Origin: a bacterium
GTDB taxonomy: Bacteria > Bacillota_I > Bacilli_A > RF39 > UBA660
Assembly: GCA_019423565.1 (NCBI GenBank)
Contig: JAHZBE010000004.1
Span: 54,860-118,859, forward strand
DNA: 64,000 bases
Direction: 5' to 3'
The notes under the pieces were generated by a model. It did not search any database. It had not been told where the DNA came from and worked only from the letters and a program-made list of their open reading frames with translations. Of the stretch, positions 1 through 8,873 are shown one piece after another. How positions within the stretch are numbered: the stretch's first letter is position 1; each line of letters begins with the position of its first letter. A program made the translations under genes and the position numbers.

Positions 1-455
1 TTTATTTTTTTAGGACCTTGATTATTTAATATTAGATTTTCATTAATTGTAAAGATTGGTTCATACCTTTTTAGAACAATTTTTTTATATTCTTTTGGTA
101 TTTCACTGCCTCCAGAAGTACTTAAAAATTTATAACAAAAGTCAATACAAAGTTGATAATCTTTATCAAGATTAAATGAATAATTAGTTTTTTTTAAGAG
201 ATATTGAAATTCATTTATTTTTTCTATTACATTAATTAATTCTCTACTTTCGTTAGCAGTATAATGACCATTTTTTGCACGATCATTCATATATTTTAAT
301 AATCTATTAAGTTCTTGGTGGAAATAAATAAAATAAGGTTTGATTTTATTATCATAATTTTCGTATATATCAATAAATTGTTGTTTCGCCGTAAAATTTA
401 TAATGCTAAAATTAATAAAATTATCAAGAATATTATTTAACTTTGCTTCATCCAT
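1..455 (-). CDS. Partial hypothetical protein (C-terminus beyond the left edge)
   Basis: An open frame runs on the minus strand from an ATG at 455 to the window edge without a stop (about 151 codons). A very strong ribosome binding site (GAGGAGG on the minus strand, 464-470) lies just upstream, which makes the start convincing. The product begins MDEAKLNNILDNFINF and is rich in Lys, Asn, Tyr and Ile, with predicted alpha-helical stretches. I see no signal peptide, membrane segment or recognised catalytic motif. A segment near the cut end (IPKEYKKIVLKRYEPIF) looks well ordered, but I cannot assign a family. It is divergent from the polysaccharide operon. If the recombinase module farther right belongs to a larger island, this gene may be inside it; that is inference. 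Confidence 0.75.
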   Translation of the reverse strand, partial: MDEAKLNNILDNFINFSIINFTAKQQFIDIYENYDNKIKPYFIYFHQELNRLLKYMNDRAKNGHYTANESRELINVIEKINEFQYLLKKTNYSFNLDKDYQLCIDFCYKFLSTSGGSEIPKEYKKIVLKRYEPIFTINENLILNNQGPKKI

Positions 456-631
456 CTATAAATCCTCCTCGTGTAAATGTTTTTATTTTGTAAAATATTA
501 TAACATGATGAGTATTGTATCGCAACATAATAGAATAAATAATTTTAAATGATTCAAATGTAAAATTTTCCGAAAAATAAAGAGTAATAAAAAAAGCTCA
601 TTTGGTATTGTAAATCTATGTTATGAAAAAC

Positions 632-660
632 TTGTCAAAAAGAACAATTTATTATATAAT
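632..660 (+). promoter_or_regulatory. Sigma-A-type promoter of the polysaccharide operon
   Basis: A -35 box TTGTCA (632-637) and a perfect -10 box TATAAT (655-660) are separated by 17 bases. It is the best promoter in the 326-base gap 456-781 and faces the glycosyltransferase operon. The start of transcription would be near 667, leaving a leader of about 115 nt before the first gene. The gap also holds the divergent gene's upstream region and the attenuator hairpin listed separately. Confidence 0.8.
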
Positions 661-734
661 GATATCGGATTTTGAAAAGAAAAAGGGAAAAGTTTTAAAG
701 TCGTTTTATGTAATGTTTAAGTAGTAATAAAAGC

Positions 735-763
735 AGGTACATGAAAATGTACCTTATTTTTTT
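735..763 (+). terminator. Leader attenuator: intrinsic terminator between promoter and first gene
   Basis: AGGTACAT (735-742), a GAAA tetraloop and ATGTACCT (747-754) form a perfect 8-bp hairpin followed by TATTTTTTT. It lies after the promoter at 632-660 and 19 bases before the GTG start of the first gene. Transcription from that promoter would therefore stop here unless read-through is allowed. This is the layout of a controlled attenuator; processive antitermination of polysaccharide operons by NusG paralogues (LoaP, RfaH types) is established elsewhere. No such gene is visible in the window. Confidence 0.75.
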
Positions 764-781
764 AGAAAAGAGGTGTAATTA

Positions 782-1876
782 GTGAAAAAACAGCCAATAA
801 TAGTTGCTCAAATAATGGGAAAATGGGTTGGTGGTGGAGTAGAAGCTGTAATAATGAATTATTATAGAAATATAGATAGAACTAAAATTCAATTTGATTT
901 TATCTGTGATGAAGATTCTACTAATATTCCATACGAAGAGATAAAAAAACTAGGAGGTAATGTAATAATATGTCCTCCATATCAAAAAATATCAAAATAT
1001 GAAAAGTTTTTAATAAATTTATTCAAAGAAAAACAATATAAAATAGTTCATTCTAATATAAATGCATTATCAGTATTTCCATTATATGCTGCTAAAAAAG
1101 CAGGTGTACCTGTGAGAATTGCACATAGTCATTCAACAACTAATAAAAAGGAATGGAAGAAAAATTTAATGAAACAGGCATTAAGACCTTTTAGCAAAAA
1201 ATATGCTACAGATTATTTTGCATGTTCTGAACTTGCTGGTAGATGGTTATTTGGTGATAAAACATTTGAACAAGGTAAAGTTACTATAATAAATAATGCA
1301 ATTGATTTAGATAAATTTAAATATGCTGAAAAAATAAGAAAAGATAAAAGAAAAGAATTAGGTATAAAAGATGATACCTTAGTTATTGGTCATATTGGAA
1401 GATTTGTAGCACAAAAAAATCATACATTCTTAATTGATATATTTAATGAATTACATAAAAAAGAAAATAATTCAATACTTTTATTAATTGGGCAAGGTCC
1501 ATTAATGAATGAAATAAAACAAAAAGTTGAAGTACTTGGTATATCAGATTCAGTAAAGTTTTTAGGACAAAGAGATGATGTAAGTGAATTATATAATGCA
1601 ATGGATTTATTTCTATTTCCATCATTATATGAAGGATTAGGAATGGTTTTGATAGAAGCACAGGTAAATGGTTTGCCTTGTATTACATCAACAGAAGTAC
1701 CAAAAATTGCTGATATTACTGGGAATGTTCAATTTTATAATTTGAATGATTCAATTGATATCTGGTTAAAAGAATTTGATATAAAAAGATTTAAATTCAA
1801 TCATAGAAATTGTATTTATAACATAAAACAAGAAGCAGAAAAATTAGAAAAATATTATATAGAAAGGTGTAAATAA
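782..1876 (+). CDS. Glycosyltransferase family 4 (GT-B), exopolysaccharide synthesis
   Basis: A 364-aa cytoplasmic GT-B glycosyltransferase. The N-terminal domain begins with a glycine-rich loop (MGKWVGGGVEAVIMNYY), as in EpsF-like enzymes. The C-terminal half carries the donor-binding signature: IGHIGRF near residue 200 and the E-x7-E motif EGLGMVLIEAQ near 290-300. It transfers a sugar from a nucleotide donor to a lipid-linked oligosaccharide; the specific sugar cannot be read from the sequence. The start is GTG at 782, with AGAAAAGAGG upstream. It is the first gene of the operon, directly after the leader attenuator, and is separated from the next gene by two bases. The C-terminus is rather short and variable, which is common in this family. 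Confidence 0.9.
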   Translation: MKKQPIIVAQIMGKWVGGGVEAVIMNYYRNIDRTKIQFDFICDEDSTNIPYEEIKKLGGNVIICPPYQKISKYEKFLINLFKEKQYKIVHSNINALSVFPLYAAKKAGVPVRIAHSHSTTNKKEWKKNLMKQALRPFSKKYATDYFACSELAGRWLFGDKTFEQGKVTIINNAIDLDKFKYAEKIRKDKRKELGIKDDTLVIGHIGRFVAQKNHTFLIDIFNELHKKENNSILLLIGQGPLMNEIKQKVEVLGISDSVKFLGQRDDVSELYNAMDLFLFPSLYEGLGMVLIEAQVNGLPCITSTEVPKIADITGNVQFYNLNDSIDIWLKEFDIKRFKFNHRNCIYNIKQEAEKLEKYYIERCK

Positions 1877-1878
1877 AA

Positions 1879-3051
1879 ATGAAAATATTAGTTGTAGCTC
1901 ATGAATCAAATTTTACGGGTGGAGCAAATAGATCATTAATGATGGTTATTGAAAGATTAATTAAAAATTATAATGTTGAAGTTGAAGTTTTATTGCCAAA
2001 TAATAAAGGAGAATTTAACAATAAATTAGATGAACTTGGAATAAAATGGCATTATTATTTTCCATATTTTGGTGTTATTAGTTCAATTCGTAACGATGGA
2101 AAGGATTTACTAAGAATATTAAAAGTATATGTTGGTTATTTTATTGAACACTTTTTAAGTATTTATGCAGCGAAAAAATTAAGAAAAGAAGGATATGATT
2201 TAGTTTATACAAATACGAGGTTACCAATTGTTGGTGCAAAAATAGCAAAAAGATTACATATACCGCACATTGTTCACGTAAGAGAATTTGGGGCAGAAAA
2301 ACCACTATGGGGTTTTTGGAGGTATAAAGATATATATAGGATGTCAACTAGTATAATTTGTATATCGGAAGCCTTAAAAAATAAATTCTCTGAGTATGTA
2401 CCAACTGATAAGTTGATTACAATTCATAATGGAATCGATAGCCCTTTGAATTTAAAATGTGATTTTGAAAAGAAAAATAAAAAAACATTTGATTTGATAT
2501 TAACCGGTAGAATAGTTCCAGATAAAGGTCAAGATGAAGCCATTTTGGCAATTAATAAACTTGTAAAAAAAGGGTACAACAATATTATTTTGCATATTGT
2601 TGGAAGTTCTCCAAAAAGAACTCATATAAGTTGGTATGAGGATAAAATAAAAAAATTGGTTAAAGAAAATAACTTACAAAATAATGTAATATTTCATGGT
2701 GAAATAAAGGATATGTTGAAAATAAGAAAAAATATGAATGTTGAATTAATGTGTGCTATAAAAGAAACTTTTGGACGTGTTACTGTTGAAGGAATGAGAA
2801 GTGGTTTAGCTATTATAGGTTCAAATACTGGGGGTACCTTAGAAATTATTAATGATGGAGTAAATGGAATATTATATAAGCAAGGATCCGTTGATGATTT
2901 AGCTGATAAAATAGAACTTTTGTATAATGATAGAAAATATATGAAAAAAATTGCAGAAGAAGGATATAAATTTTCTCAAGTTAATTTTACCCCTGATAAA
3001 AATGTAGAAAAAATATATGAAGTTATGAAAAATGCTTGCATAAGGAGATGA
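1879..3051 (+). CDS. Glycosyltransferase family 4 (GT-B)
   Basis: A 390-aa GT-B glycosyltransferase. The N-terminus MKILVVAHESNFTGGANRS has the donor/acceptor loop with TGGA. A donor-binding core begins at about residue 207 (LILTGRIVPDKGQD), and a C-terminal E-x7-E-like element is found in KETFGRVTVEGMRSGLAIIGSN, where the ETFGR motif is typical of family 4. It sits two bases after the preceding glycosyltransferase and overlaps the upstream region of the next, so translation is probably coupled. It likely adds one residue of the repeat unit. Donor and linkage are unknown. Confidence 0.9.
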   Translation: MKILVVAHESNFTGGANRSLMMVIERLIKNYNVEVEVLLPNNKGEFNNKLDELGIKWHYYFPYFGVISSIRNDGKDLLRILKVYVGYFIEHFLSIYAAKKLRKEGYDLVYTNTRLPIVGAKIAKRLHIPHIVHVREFGAEKPLWGFWRYKDIYRMSTSIICISEALKNKFSEYVPTDKLITIHNGIDSPLNLKCDFEKKNKKTFDLILTGRIVPDKGQDEAILAINKLVKKGYNNIILHIVGSSPKRTHISWYEDKIKKLVKENNLQNNVIFHGEIKDMLKIRKNMNVELMCAIKETFGRVTVEGMRSGLAIIGSNTGGTLEIINDGVNGILYKQGSVDDLADKIELLYNDRKYMKKIAEEGYKFSQVNFTPDKNVEKIYEVMKNACIRR

Positions 3052-3059
3052 ATTATAAT

Positions 3060-4013
3060 ATGGAAGATGTAATTGCTGTTGTTGTAACATACAATAGAAA
3101 AAAATTGCTTGTTGAATGTTTGAATGCTATTTATAATCAAAGTGCTAGTGTATCGAAAATAGTAGTAATTGATAATAATAGTACTGATAATACATATGAT
3201 TATTTGAAAGAACAAAAACTTTTGACCAACAAATTAGATTATTACAAACTCGAAAAAAATATTGGTGGTGCAGGAGGATTCTATGAAGGAATAAAAAAAT
3301 GTCAAAAGTGGAATCCAAAATGGGTATGGGTTATGGATGATGATACAATTCCTGATAAAGATTGTCTAAAAGAGTTACTAGACAAAAAAAATAAAATATC
3401 TGGGAATATATCATATTTAGCAAGTACTGTTTATGGTGTTAATGATGAATCTATGAATGTACCTAATATTAATTTATCACAAAGTGAAAGTTTATATCCT
3501 GACTGGTACAGATATTTGAAATATGGCATTGTTAAAATTAAAGAGGCAACTTTTGTGTCTTTATTAATAAATAATGATGCTATAAAAAAAGTTGGATATC
3601 CTGTAAAAGATTATTTTATATGGGGCGACGATATTGAATATACTCTTAGGTTGAATAAATATTATGGATCATCTTATTTTATAGGAAGTAGTGTTGCAAT
3701 TCATAAAAGAAAAATTGCTAAAAGTTTATCATTACTTGAAGAAACAGATTTAAATAGATTAAAATTTCATTATTATATGATTAGAAATAATTTAATTAAT
3801 AAAAAAACATATTATGGAAAAAAAGCATGTTTTAAATTTTTATTACATGAAGAAAAAGAAATGATAAAAATATTATTTAATCATAGAGCTAAATATAAAA
3901 TTAAAAAAATAAATATTATTCAGAAGGGAATTTTTTGCTTTATATTTAAAAAATATGATTATAAAGCATTTAATGATCGTTTTAACTTAAACGTTAAGTA
4001 TAGGGAGCAATAA
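3060..4013 (+). CDS. Glycosyltransferase family 2, galactofuranosyltransferase-like
   Basis: A 317-aa GT-A fold enzyme. It starts MEDVIAVVVTYNRKKLL (the classic family 2 nucleotide-binding strand), has the metal-binding DxD element in WVMDDDTIPDKD, and carries a WGDDIEYTLR motif in the place of the catalytic base. This combination is typical of the GlfT/rhamnosyltransferase-like subgroup. The UDP-galactopyranose mutase gene 1.2 kb downstream makes UDP-galactofuranose a plausible donor (inference). The start at 3060 is chosen because AAGGAG at 3042-3047 is well placed for it; in-frame upstream starts at 3036 and 3048 have no spaced ribosome binding site. The 5' end lies close behind the preceding gene's stop. 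Confidence 0.88.
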   Translation: MEDVIAVVVTYNRKKLLVECLNAIYNQSASVSKIVVIDNNSTDNTYDYLKEQKLLTNKLDYYKLEKNIGGAGGFYEGIKKCQKWNPKWVWVMDDDTIPDKDCLKELLDKKNKISGNISYLASTVYGVNDESMNVPNINLSQSESLYPDWYRYLKYGIVKIKEATFVSLLINNDAIKKVGYPVKDYFIWGDDIEYTLRLNKYYGSSYFIGSSVAIHKRKIAKSLSLLEETDLNRLKFHYYMIRNNLINKKTYYGKKACFKFLLHEEKEMIKILFNHRAKYKIKKINIIQKGIFCFIFKKYDYKAFNDRFNLNVKYREQ

Positions 4014-4018
4014 AATAC

Positions 4019-5260
4019 ATGAAAAAAATTTTGGAATATATGTTAGTTATAATAACAATATTGGAATGCAATTCAATTTATACAAGAACTGTTAATTATA
4101 ATTTTCATATATCGTTAATCAATTATATAATAATTTCTTTGTTTGCCTTATATGTAATATTAACCTTGAAAAAAAATAATAAATATAATATTAGTTCTAA
4201 ATATGTATTTTTACTCTTATACGTTTTAATATATTTTAGTATTAGTGTAAGGGATAATTATGTTAAATATTTATTTAATTTTATAATTTTATTACCAATA
4301 ATGTACTTATATTTTAAGGAAAGTGAATTGAATAAAAAAAGTATAATAACTAAATTTTCTAAAACAATTTTTTGTTTATCTATTTTATCATTATTTTTCT
4401 ATTTTTTTGGAATAACATTTAATTTAATCCCATCTAAAGCTATTTTGGTAAATTGGGGTGGGATTAAGGTTAGACAAAGCTATTTCTTTTTACATTTTTC
4501 AACACAAACAATTGAACTTTTTGGAAAGTTAATTTATAGAAATACGGGTGTCTTTACTGAAGCACCAATGTATGCATATATATTATTACTTGGATTAATA
4601 TCTGAAATTCTTTATCCTACAAATAAAACAAAATTAAAGAAATTTATATTTTTTATTACAATTTTAACAACATTATCAACAACGGGAATAATTATTTCAA
4701 TAGTGGTTATGTTATTTGATTATATTTTTTATAAAGAATATAATTCATTAAAAAAAATATTAAAAGTTGTTTTTGTACCATTAATATTTATAATTTCTTT
4801 TAACATTTTTATATATTTAGCTAATGAGAAAACAGACACTAAATCGTATTTAATTAGAATGGATGATTTTAATTCTTCAATTAGTGCATGGAAAGAAAAT
4901 ATTGTTTTTGGAAATGGATTTTCCAATTCATCAGTTACAGAATCGTATATGTCAGAAAATATTAGAAATGGTTTGAATGGTCAAAGTAGTGCATATGGTA
5001 GAATTATTTCAGAGGGTGGGTTATATTTAGAATATATTTATTTATGTCCACTTATAATGTTAATTTATAAAGGATTTAAATCTAAGAAAAAAATACTTGG
5101 AATAATTGGAATTTCATTCATATTTATATTTTTGAATACTAATATACCTTACCAAAGTATTACACTTATTTTTATTGCATTTATAATATCACTAAATGAA
5201 ACAATAAAAAATGAAAAAATAAAGAAAGAAAAGGAGCTTGTTATAAATGAAGAAATATGA
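4019..5260 (+). CDS. Wzy-like polysaccharide polymerase / O-antigen ligase-type membrane protein
   Basis: A 413-aa polytopic membrane protein with about ten to twelve hydrophobic segments and a large extracytoplasmic loop around residues 275-335, which contains the motif-like stretch AYGRIISEGGLYLEY. This is the pattern of Wzy polymerases, which link lipid-carried repeat units on the outer face of the membrane. Sequence conservation in this family is poor, so the assignment rests on topology and on its place between glycosyltransferases and the flippase. AGGGAG precedes the ATG at 4019. The last codons overlap the start of glf by 14 bases. Confidence 0.75.
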   Translation: MKKILEYMLVIITILECNSIYTRTVNYNFHISLINYIIISLFALYVILTLKKNNKYNISSKYVFLLLYVLIYFSISVRDNYVKYLFNFIILLPIMYLYFKESELNKKSIITKFSKTIFCLSILSLFFYFFGITFNLIPSKAILVNWGGIKVRQSYFFLHFSTQTIELFGKLIYRNTGVFTEAPMYAYILLLGLISEILYPTNKTKLKKFIFFITILTTLSTTGIIISIVVMLFDYIFYKEYNSLKKILKVVFVPLIFIISFNIFIYLANEKTDTKSYLIRMDDFNSSISAWKENIVFGNGFSNSSVTESYMSENIRNGLNGQSSAYGRIISEGGLYLEYIYLCPLIMLIYKGFKSKKKILGIIGISFIFIFLNTNIPYQSITLIFIAFIISLNETIKNEKIKKEKELVINEEI

Positions 5261-6353
5261 TTATTTAATAGTAGGATCAGGACTTTTTGGTTCTACATTT
5301 GCAAATTTAGCAAATAAAGCAGGTAAGAAAGTTTTAGTTATAGATAAGAGAAAACATATAGCGGGTAACATTTATACAGAAAATGTAGAAGGAATAAATG
5401 TTCATAAATATGGTGCACATATATTTCATACAGATTATAAAGATGTATGGGATTATGTTAATTCATTTGTTGAATTTAATAGATATACAAATTCACCAGT
5501 AGCAAGAATAGGCAATGAAATATATAATATGCCTTTCAATATGAATACTTTTTCAAAAATATGGAATGATGTATTTACGCCAGAAGATGCATTAAGACAT
5601 ATAAATGAAGAAAGAAAAGAAATGGAAGGTAAAGAGCCATCAAATTTAGAAGAACAAGCGATAAGTTTAGTTGGTAGAACAATATATGAAAAATTAATAA
5701 AAGGATATACAGAAAAGCAATGGAATAGAGATTGTAAAGACTTACCAGCATTTATTATTAAAAGATTACCAGTAAGATTAATATATGACAATAATTATTT
5801 TAATGATAGATATCAAGGTATTCCAATAGGAGGATATACTAAATTAGTAGAAAAAATGTTAGAAGGAATAGAAGTAAAATTAAATACTAATTTCTTTGAT
5901 AACGTTGAATATTATAAATCAATCGCAGAAAAAATAGTGTATACAGGACCAATAGATGAATATTTTGATTATAAACTTGGTGAACTTGATTGGAGAAGCC
6001 TAAGATTTGAAGAAAAAATTCTTGATTGTGAAAATTATCAGGGAAATGCTGTTGTAAATTATACTGGACATGAAGTAGAATATACAAGAGTAATAGAACA
6101 TAAGCATTTTGAATATGGTACTCAAGAAAAAACAGTAATAACATATGAATATCCTGCAGATTACAAAAAGGGTATGGAAAAATATTATACAGTTAATGAT
6201 GAAAAGAATAATAAACTTGCTGAAGAATATAGAAAATTAGCTTCACAAGAAGAAAATGTAATTTTTGGTGGAAGACTTGCAGAGTATAAATATTATGATA
6301 TGGATGACGTAATTAAATCTGCATTTGGAAAGTACAATGACAGTGGAAAATAA
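5247..6353 (+). CDS. glf: UDP-galactopyranose mutase
   Basis: A 368-aa flavoenzyme (EC 5.4.99.9) that interconverts UDP-galactopyranose and UDP-galactofuranose. The FAD-binding Rossmann motif is at the N-terminus (YLIVGSGLFGSTFANLA), followed by the family signatures RKHIAGNIYT and KYGAHIFHTD. The C-terminus has the expected GRLAEYKYYDMDDVI, which resembles the usual GRLxxYxYxDMDxVI block. The length is normal for the family (365-390 aa). It overlaps the polymerase gene upstream by 14 bases and the acyltransferase downstream by about 17. Its presence shows that the polymer made by this operon probably contains galactofuranose, and pairs with the GlfT-like glycosyltransferase at 3060. Confidence 0.97.
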   Translation: MKKYDYLIVGSGLFGSTFANLANKAGKKVLVIDKRKHIAGNIYTENVEGINVHKYGAHIFHTDYKDVWDYVNSFVEFNRYTNSPVARIGNEIYNMPFNMNTFSKIWNDVFTPEDALRHINEERKEMEGKEPSNLEEQAISLVGRTIYEKLIKGYTEKQWNRDCKDLPAFIIKRLPVRLIYDNNYFNDRYQGIPIGGYTKLVEKMLEGIEVKLNTNFFDNVEYYKSIAEKIVYTGPIDEYFDYKLGELDWRSLRFEEKILDCENYQGNAVVNYTGHEVEYTRVIEHKHFEYGTQEKTVITYEYPADYKKGMEKYYTVNDEKNNKLAEEYRKLASQEENVIFGGRLAEYKYYDMDDVIKSAFGKYNDSGK

Positions 6354-7413
6354 GAATATTTTAAAAAGAAATAGTAATGTTGAACTTTTAAAAATTATTG
6401 CCATATTATTAATAATTATTAGTCATATTATTCCATATAATTATAAAAATTTTGGACTTGAGTACATCGATATAAGATTAGCAACTAGCAATATAACATT
6501 TATAATATTTCAATTTATAAGATATCTTGGACAAATTGGTAATATTCTTTTTGTAATTTCTTCATCTTGGTTTTTAGTTGAAAAAAATAAAATTAATATA
6601 AAGAAAATTTTTATAATAATATTAAATTGTTTTTCTATATCCATGATATGTTTATTTATAATAATATTATTTGGTTATGAATTGAGTCCAAAACTTATTT
6701 TGAAGCAATTTTTTCCTATAACTTTTGCAAATAATTGGTTTATTGGGTGTTATATTATGTTATATTTGTTTAGTCCTATTATCAACATAATAATAAATAA
6801 TTTGTCAGAAAATAAAATGAAAATTATTGCTTATTTTTTATCTGCATTTAATGTATTACAATTTTTTAAACAGAATAATTATATATATAATTATTTGCTT
6901 GGCTTTATTTCAATTTATTTTATTATTGCGTATTTAAAAAAGTATAGGATAGATAATTTAAATAATATTAAAAAAAATGTTACTACATTAATATTGAATA
7001 TATGTTTATTGTTAATATTTATAGTAGTATTAAATCTTTTAGGCTTGAAAATTGGTGTTTTATATAATAAAATGCAGTATTTTACAAATATTAAAAATCC
7101 TTTTGTTTTTTTGATATCATTGACGATTTTCAATTTGTTTAGAAATATCAAAATGAATAGTAAATTTATAAATCATATTTCATCATTAACGTTACTTGTA
7201 TATTTGATACATGATAATTATTTGATAAGAGAATTAGTAAGAAGAGATTTTTTTAATTTTGTTTATATTAATTTTGACTACAAATACATATTATTAATTT
7301 GTTTAATATCATCAATTGTTATTTTTATAGTTTCTTTTTGTATCAGTGATTTGTATAAAAGAACAATTGAAAAAAAATATAGTGATATAATTAATAAGAT
7401 TATAAAAATTTAA
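6337..7413 (+). CDS. Acyltransferase 3 family membrane protein
   Basis: A 358-aa protein with about ten transmembrane segments. The N-terminus RNSNVELLKIIAILLIIISH has the family signature: a charged start, the first membrane helix and a conserved His (here ISHIIPYN). Members O-acylate sugars, commonly with acetyl groups, during capsule or O-antigen synthesis. The start is uncertain: ATG at 6337 follows GGAAAG closely and lies inside the end of glf, and GTG at 6343 is an alternative. Translation is probably coupled to glf. It likely decorates the polysaccharide repeat unit before or after export; substrate and acyl group are unknown. Confidence 0.85.
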   Translation: MTVENKNILKRNSNVELLKIIAILLIIISHIIPYNYKNFGLEYIDIRLATSNITFIIFQFIRYLGQIGNILFVISSSWFLVEKNKINIKKIFIIILNCFSISMICLFIIILFGYELSPKLILKQFFPITFANNWFIGCYIMLYLFSPIINIIINNLSENKMKIIAYFLSAFNVLQFFKQNNYIYNYLLGFISIYFIIAYLKKYRIDNLNNIKKNVTTLILNICLLLIFIVVLNLLGLKIGVLYNKMQYFTNIKNPFVFLISLTIFNLFRNIKMNSKFINHISSLTLLVYLIHDNYLIRELVRRDFFNFVYINFDYKYILLICLISSIVIFIVSFCISDLYKRTIEKKYSDIINKIIKI

Positions 7414-7430
7414 TGGGGTGATGCAATCGT

Positions 7431-8873
7431 ATGAAAAAGAACAGTGTTACAAAAAATTATATATATAATTTATTATACCAAATACTCACTATAATAATTC
7501 CTTTAATAACAACTCCATATTTATCTAGGGTATTAGGTGCTGAAAATATTGGAATATATAGTTTTACAATTTCTATAACAACATATTTTATTCTTTTTGG
7601 TTCGCTTGGTGTTGCAATGTATGGACAAAGAGAAATAGCGTATGTTCAAAATAATATTAAAAAAAGAAGTAAAATATTTTTTGAAATATTTTTGATGAGA
7701 TGTATTACTCTTGGAATATCATTATTTATATTTTATATAACTTTCTGTTTAAAAGGGCAATATAGTATTTATTACAAAATTTTAATTCTTGAAATTATTG
7801 CAAATGCAATTGATATTAGTTGGTATTTTCAAGGATTAGAAGAATTTAAAAAAACTGTAATGAGAAATACAATTGTAAAGTTAATTAGTGTTGTTTGTAT
7901 TTTCATGTTTGTTAAAGAATCAACAGATTTAAATAAATATTTTATTATATATGTAATTTCAAACCTTTTAGGTAATTTGTCTTTATGGATGTATATACCT
8001 AAATTTGTTCAAAAAACGAAGTTAAAAGAATTAAATCTATTTAGGCATATTAAACCAACAATAATGTTATTTATACCACAAATAGCAACACAAATATATA
8101 CAGTTTTGGATAAAACTATGATAGGTGTTATAGTGTCAGATAAATCAGAAGTTGGATATTATGAACAAGCACAAAAGATAATAAAATTGTTAATGACGAT
8201 TGCTACTTCACTTGGGACTGTTATGATGCCAAGAATTGCAGCAACATTTGCGAGTGGCAATCATAAAAGAGTAAGAGAATATATGAATAAATCTTTTTCA
8301 TTTATACTTTTATTGGCATTTCCGTTAATGTTTGGAATTATAAGCGTTTCTAGTAGTTTTGTACCAATATTTTATGGTAAAGGTTATGATAAGGTTATTC
8401 CGTTATTGTGTGTAATTAGTCCAATAATAGTTTTAATTGGTTTAAGTAACGTAACTGGAACGCAATATTTATTACCAACAAAGAAACAAAATCAATATAC
8501 ACTATCTGTTGTAGTAGGGGCAATTGTAAATTTGGTATTAAATTTAATTTTGATTAAACATTTTGCAAGTATTGGTGCTTCAATAGCAACAGTAATTGCT
8601 GAACTTGCTGTAACGACAACACAATTTATATTAGTGAAAAAAGAAATTAAATTTATGGATGTCGTAAAATTATCTTATAAATATTTTATTGCATCAATAA
8701 TAATGTTTATGTTTAGTATGATTGTAGGTCATTTTATAAAAGATAATTTTATATCAATTATTTTGCAAGTTATAATATCATGTCTTGTTTATTTTATTGT
8801 TTTATATATTTTTAAAGATAAATTAATTAATGAAGTATTAAATAAATTTAAAATTAGAAAGAAGGTTAAATAG
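7431..8873 (+). CDS. Wzx-type polysaccharide flippase (MOP superfamily)
   Basis: A 480-aa polytopic membrane protein with about 12-14 helices. It starts KNYIYNLLYQILTIIIPLIT followed by TPYLSRVLGAENIGIYSF, the very characteristic N-terminal block of the RfbX/Wzx oligosaccharide flippases. It moves undecaprenyl-linked repeat units from the cytoplasmic to the outer face of the membrane, where Wzy polymerises them. GGGGTGATG precedes the ATG at 7431. The gene directly abuts ugd downstream (TAG then ATG). Confidence 0.93.
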   Translation: MKKNSVTKNYIYNLLYQILTIIIPLITTPYLSRVLGAENIGIYSFTISITTYFILFGSLGVAMYGQREIAYVQNNIKKRSKIFFEIFLMRCITLGISLFIFYITFCLKGQYSIYYKILILEIIANAIDISWYFQGLEEFKKTVMRNTIVKLISVVCIFMFVKESTDLNKYFIIYVISNLLGNLSLWMYIPKFVQKTKLKELNLFRHIKPTIMLFIPQIATQIYTVLDKTMIGVIVSDKSEVGYYEQAQKIIKLLMTIATSLGTVMMPRIAATFASGNHKRVREYMNKSFSFILLLAFPLMFGIISVSSSFVPIFYGKGYDKVIPLLCVISPIIVLIGLSNVTGTQYLLPTKKQNQYTLSVVVGAIVNLVLNLILIKHFASIGASIATVIAELAVTTTQFILVKKEIKFMDVVKLSYKYFIASIIMFMFSMIVGHFIKDNFISIILQVIISCLVYFIVLYIFKDKLINEVLNKFKIRKKVK

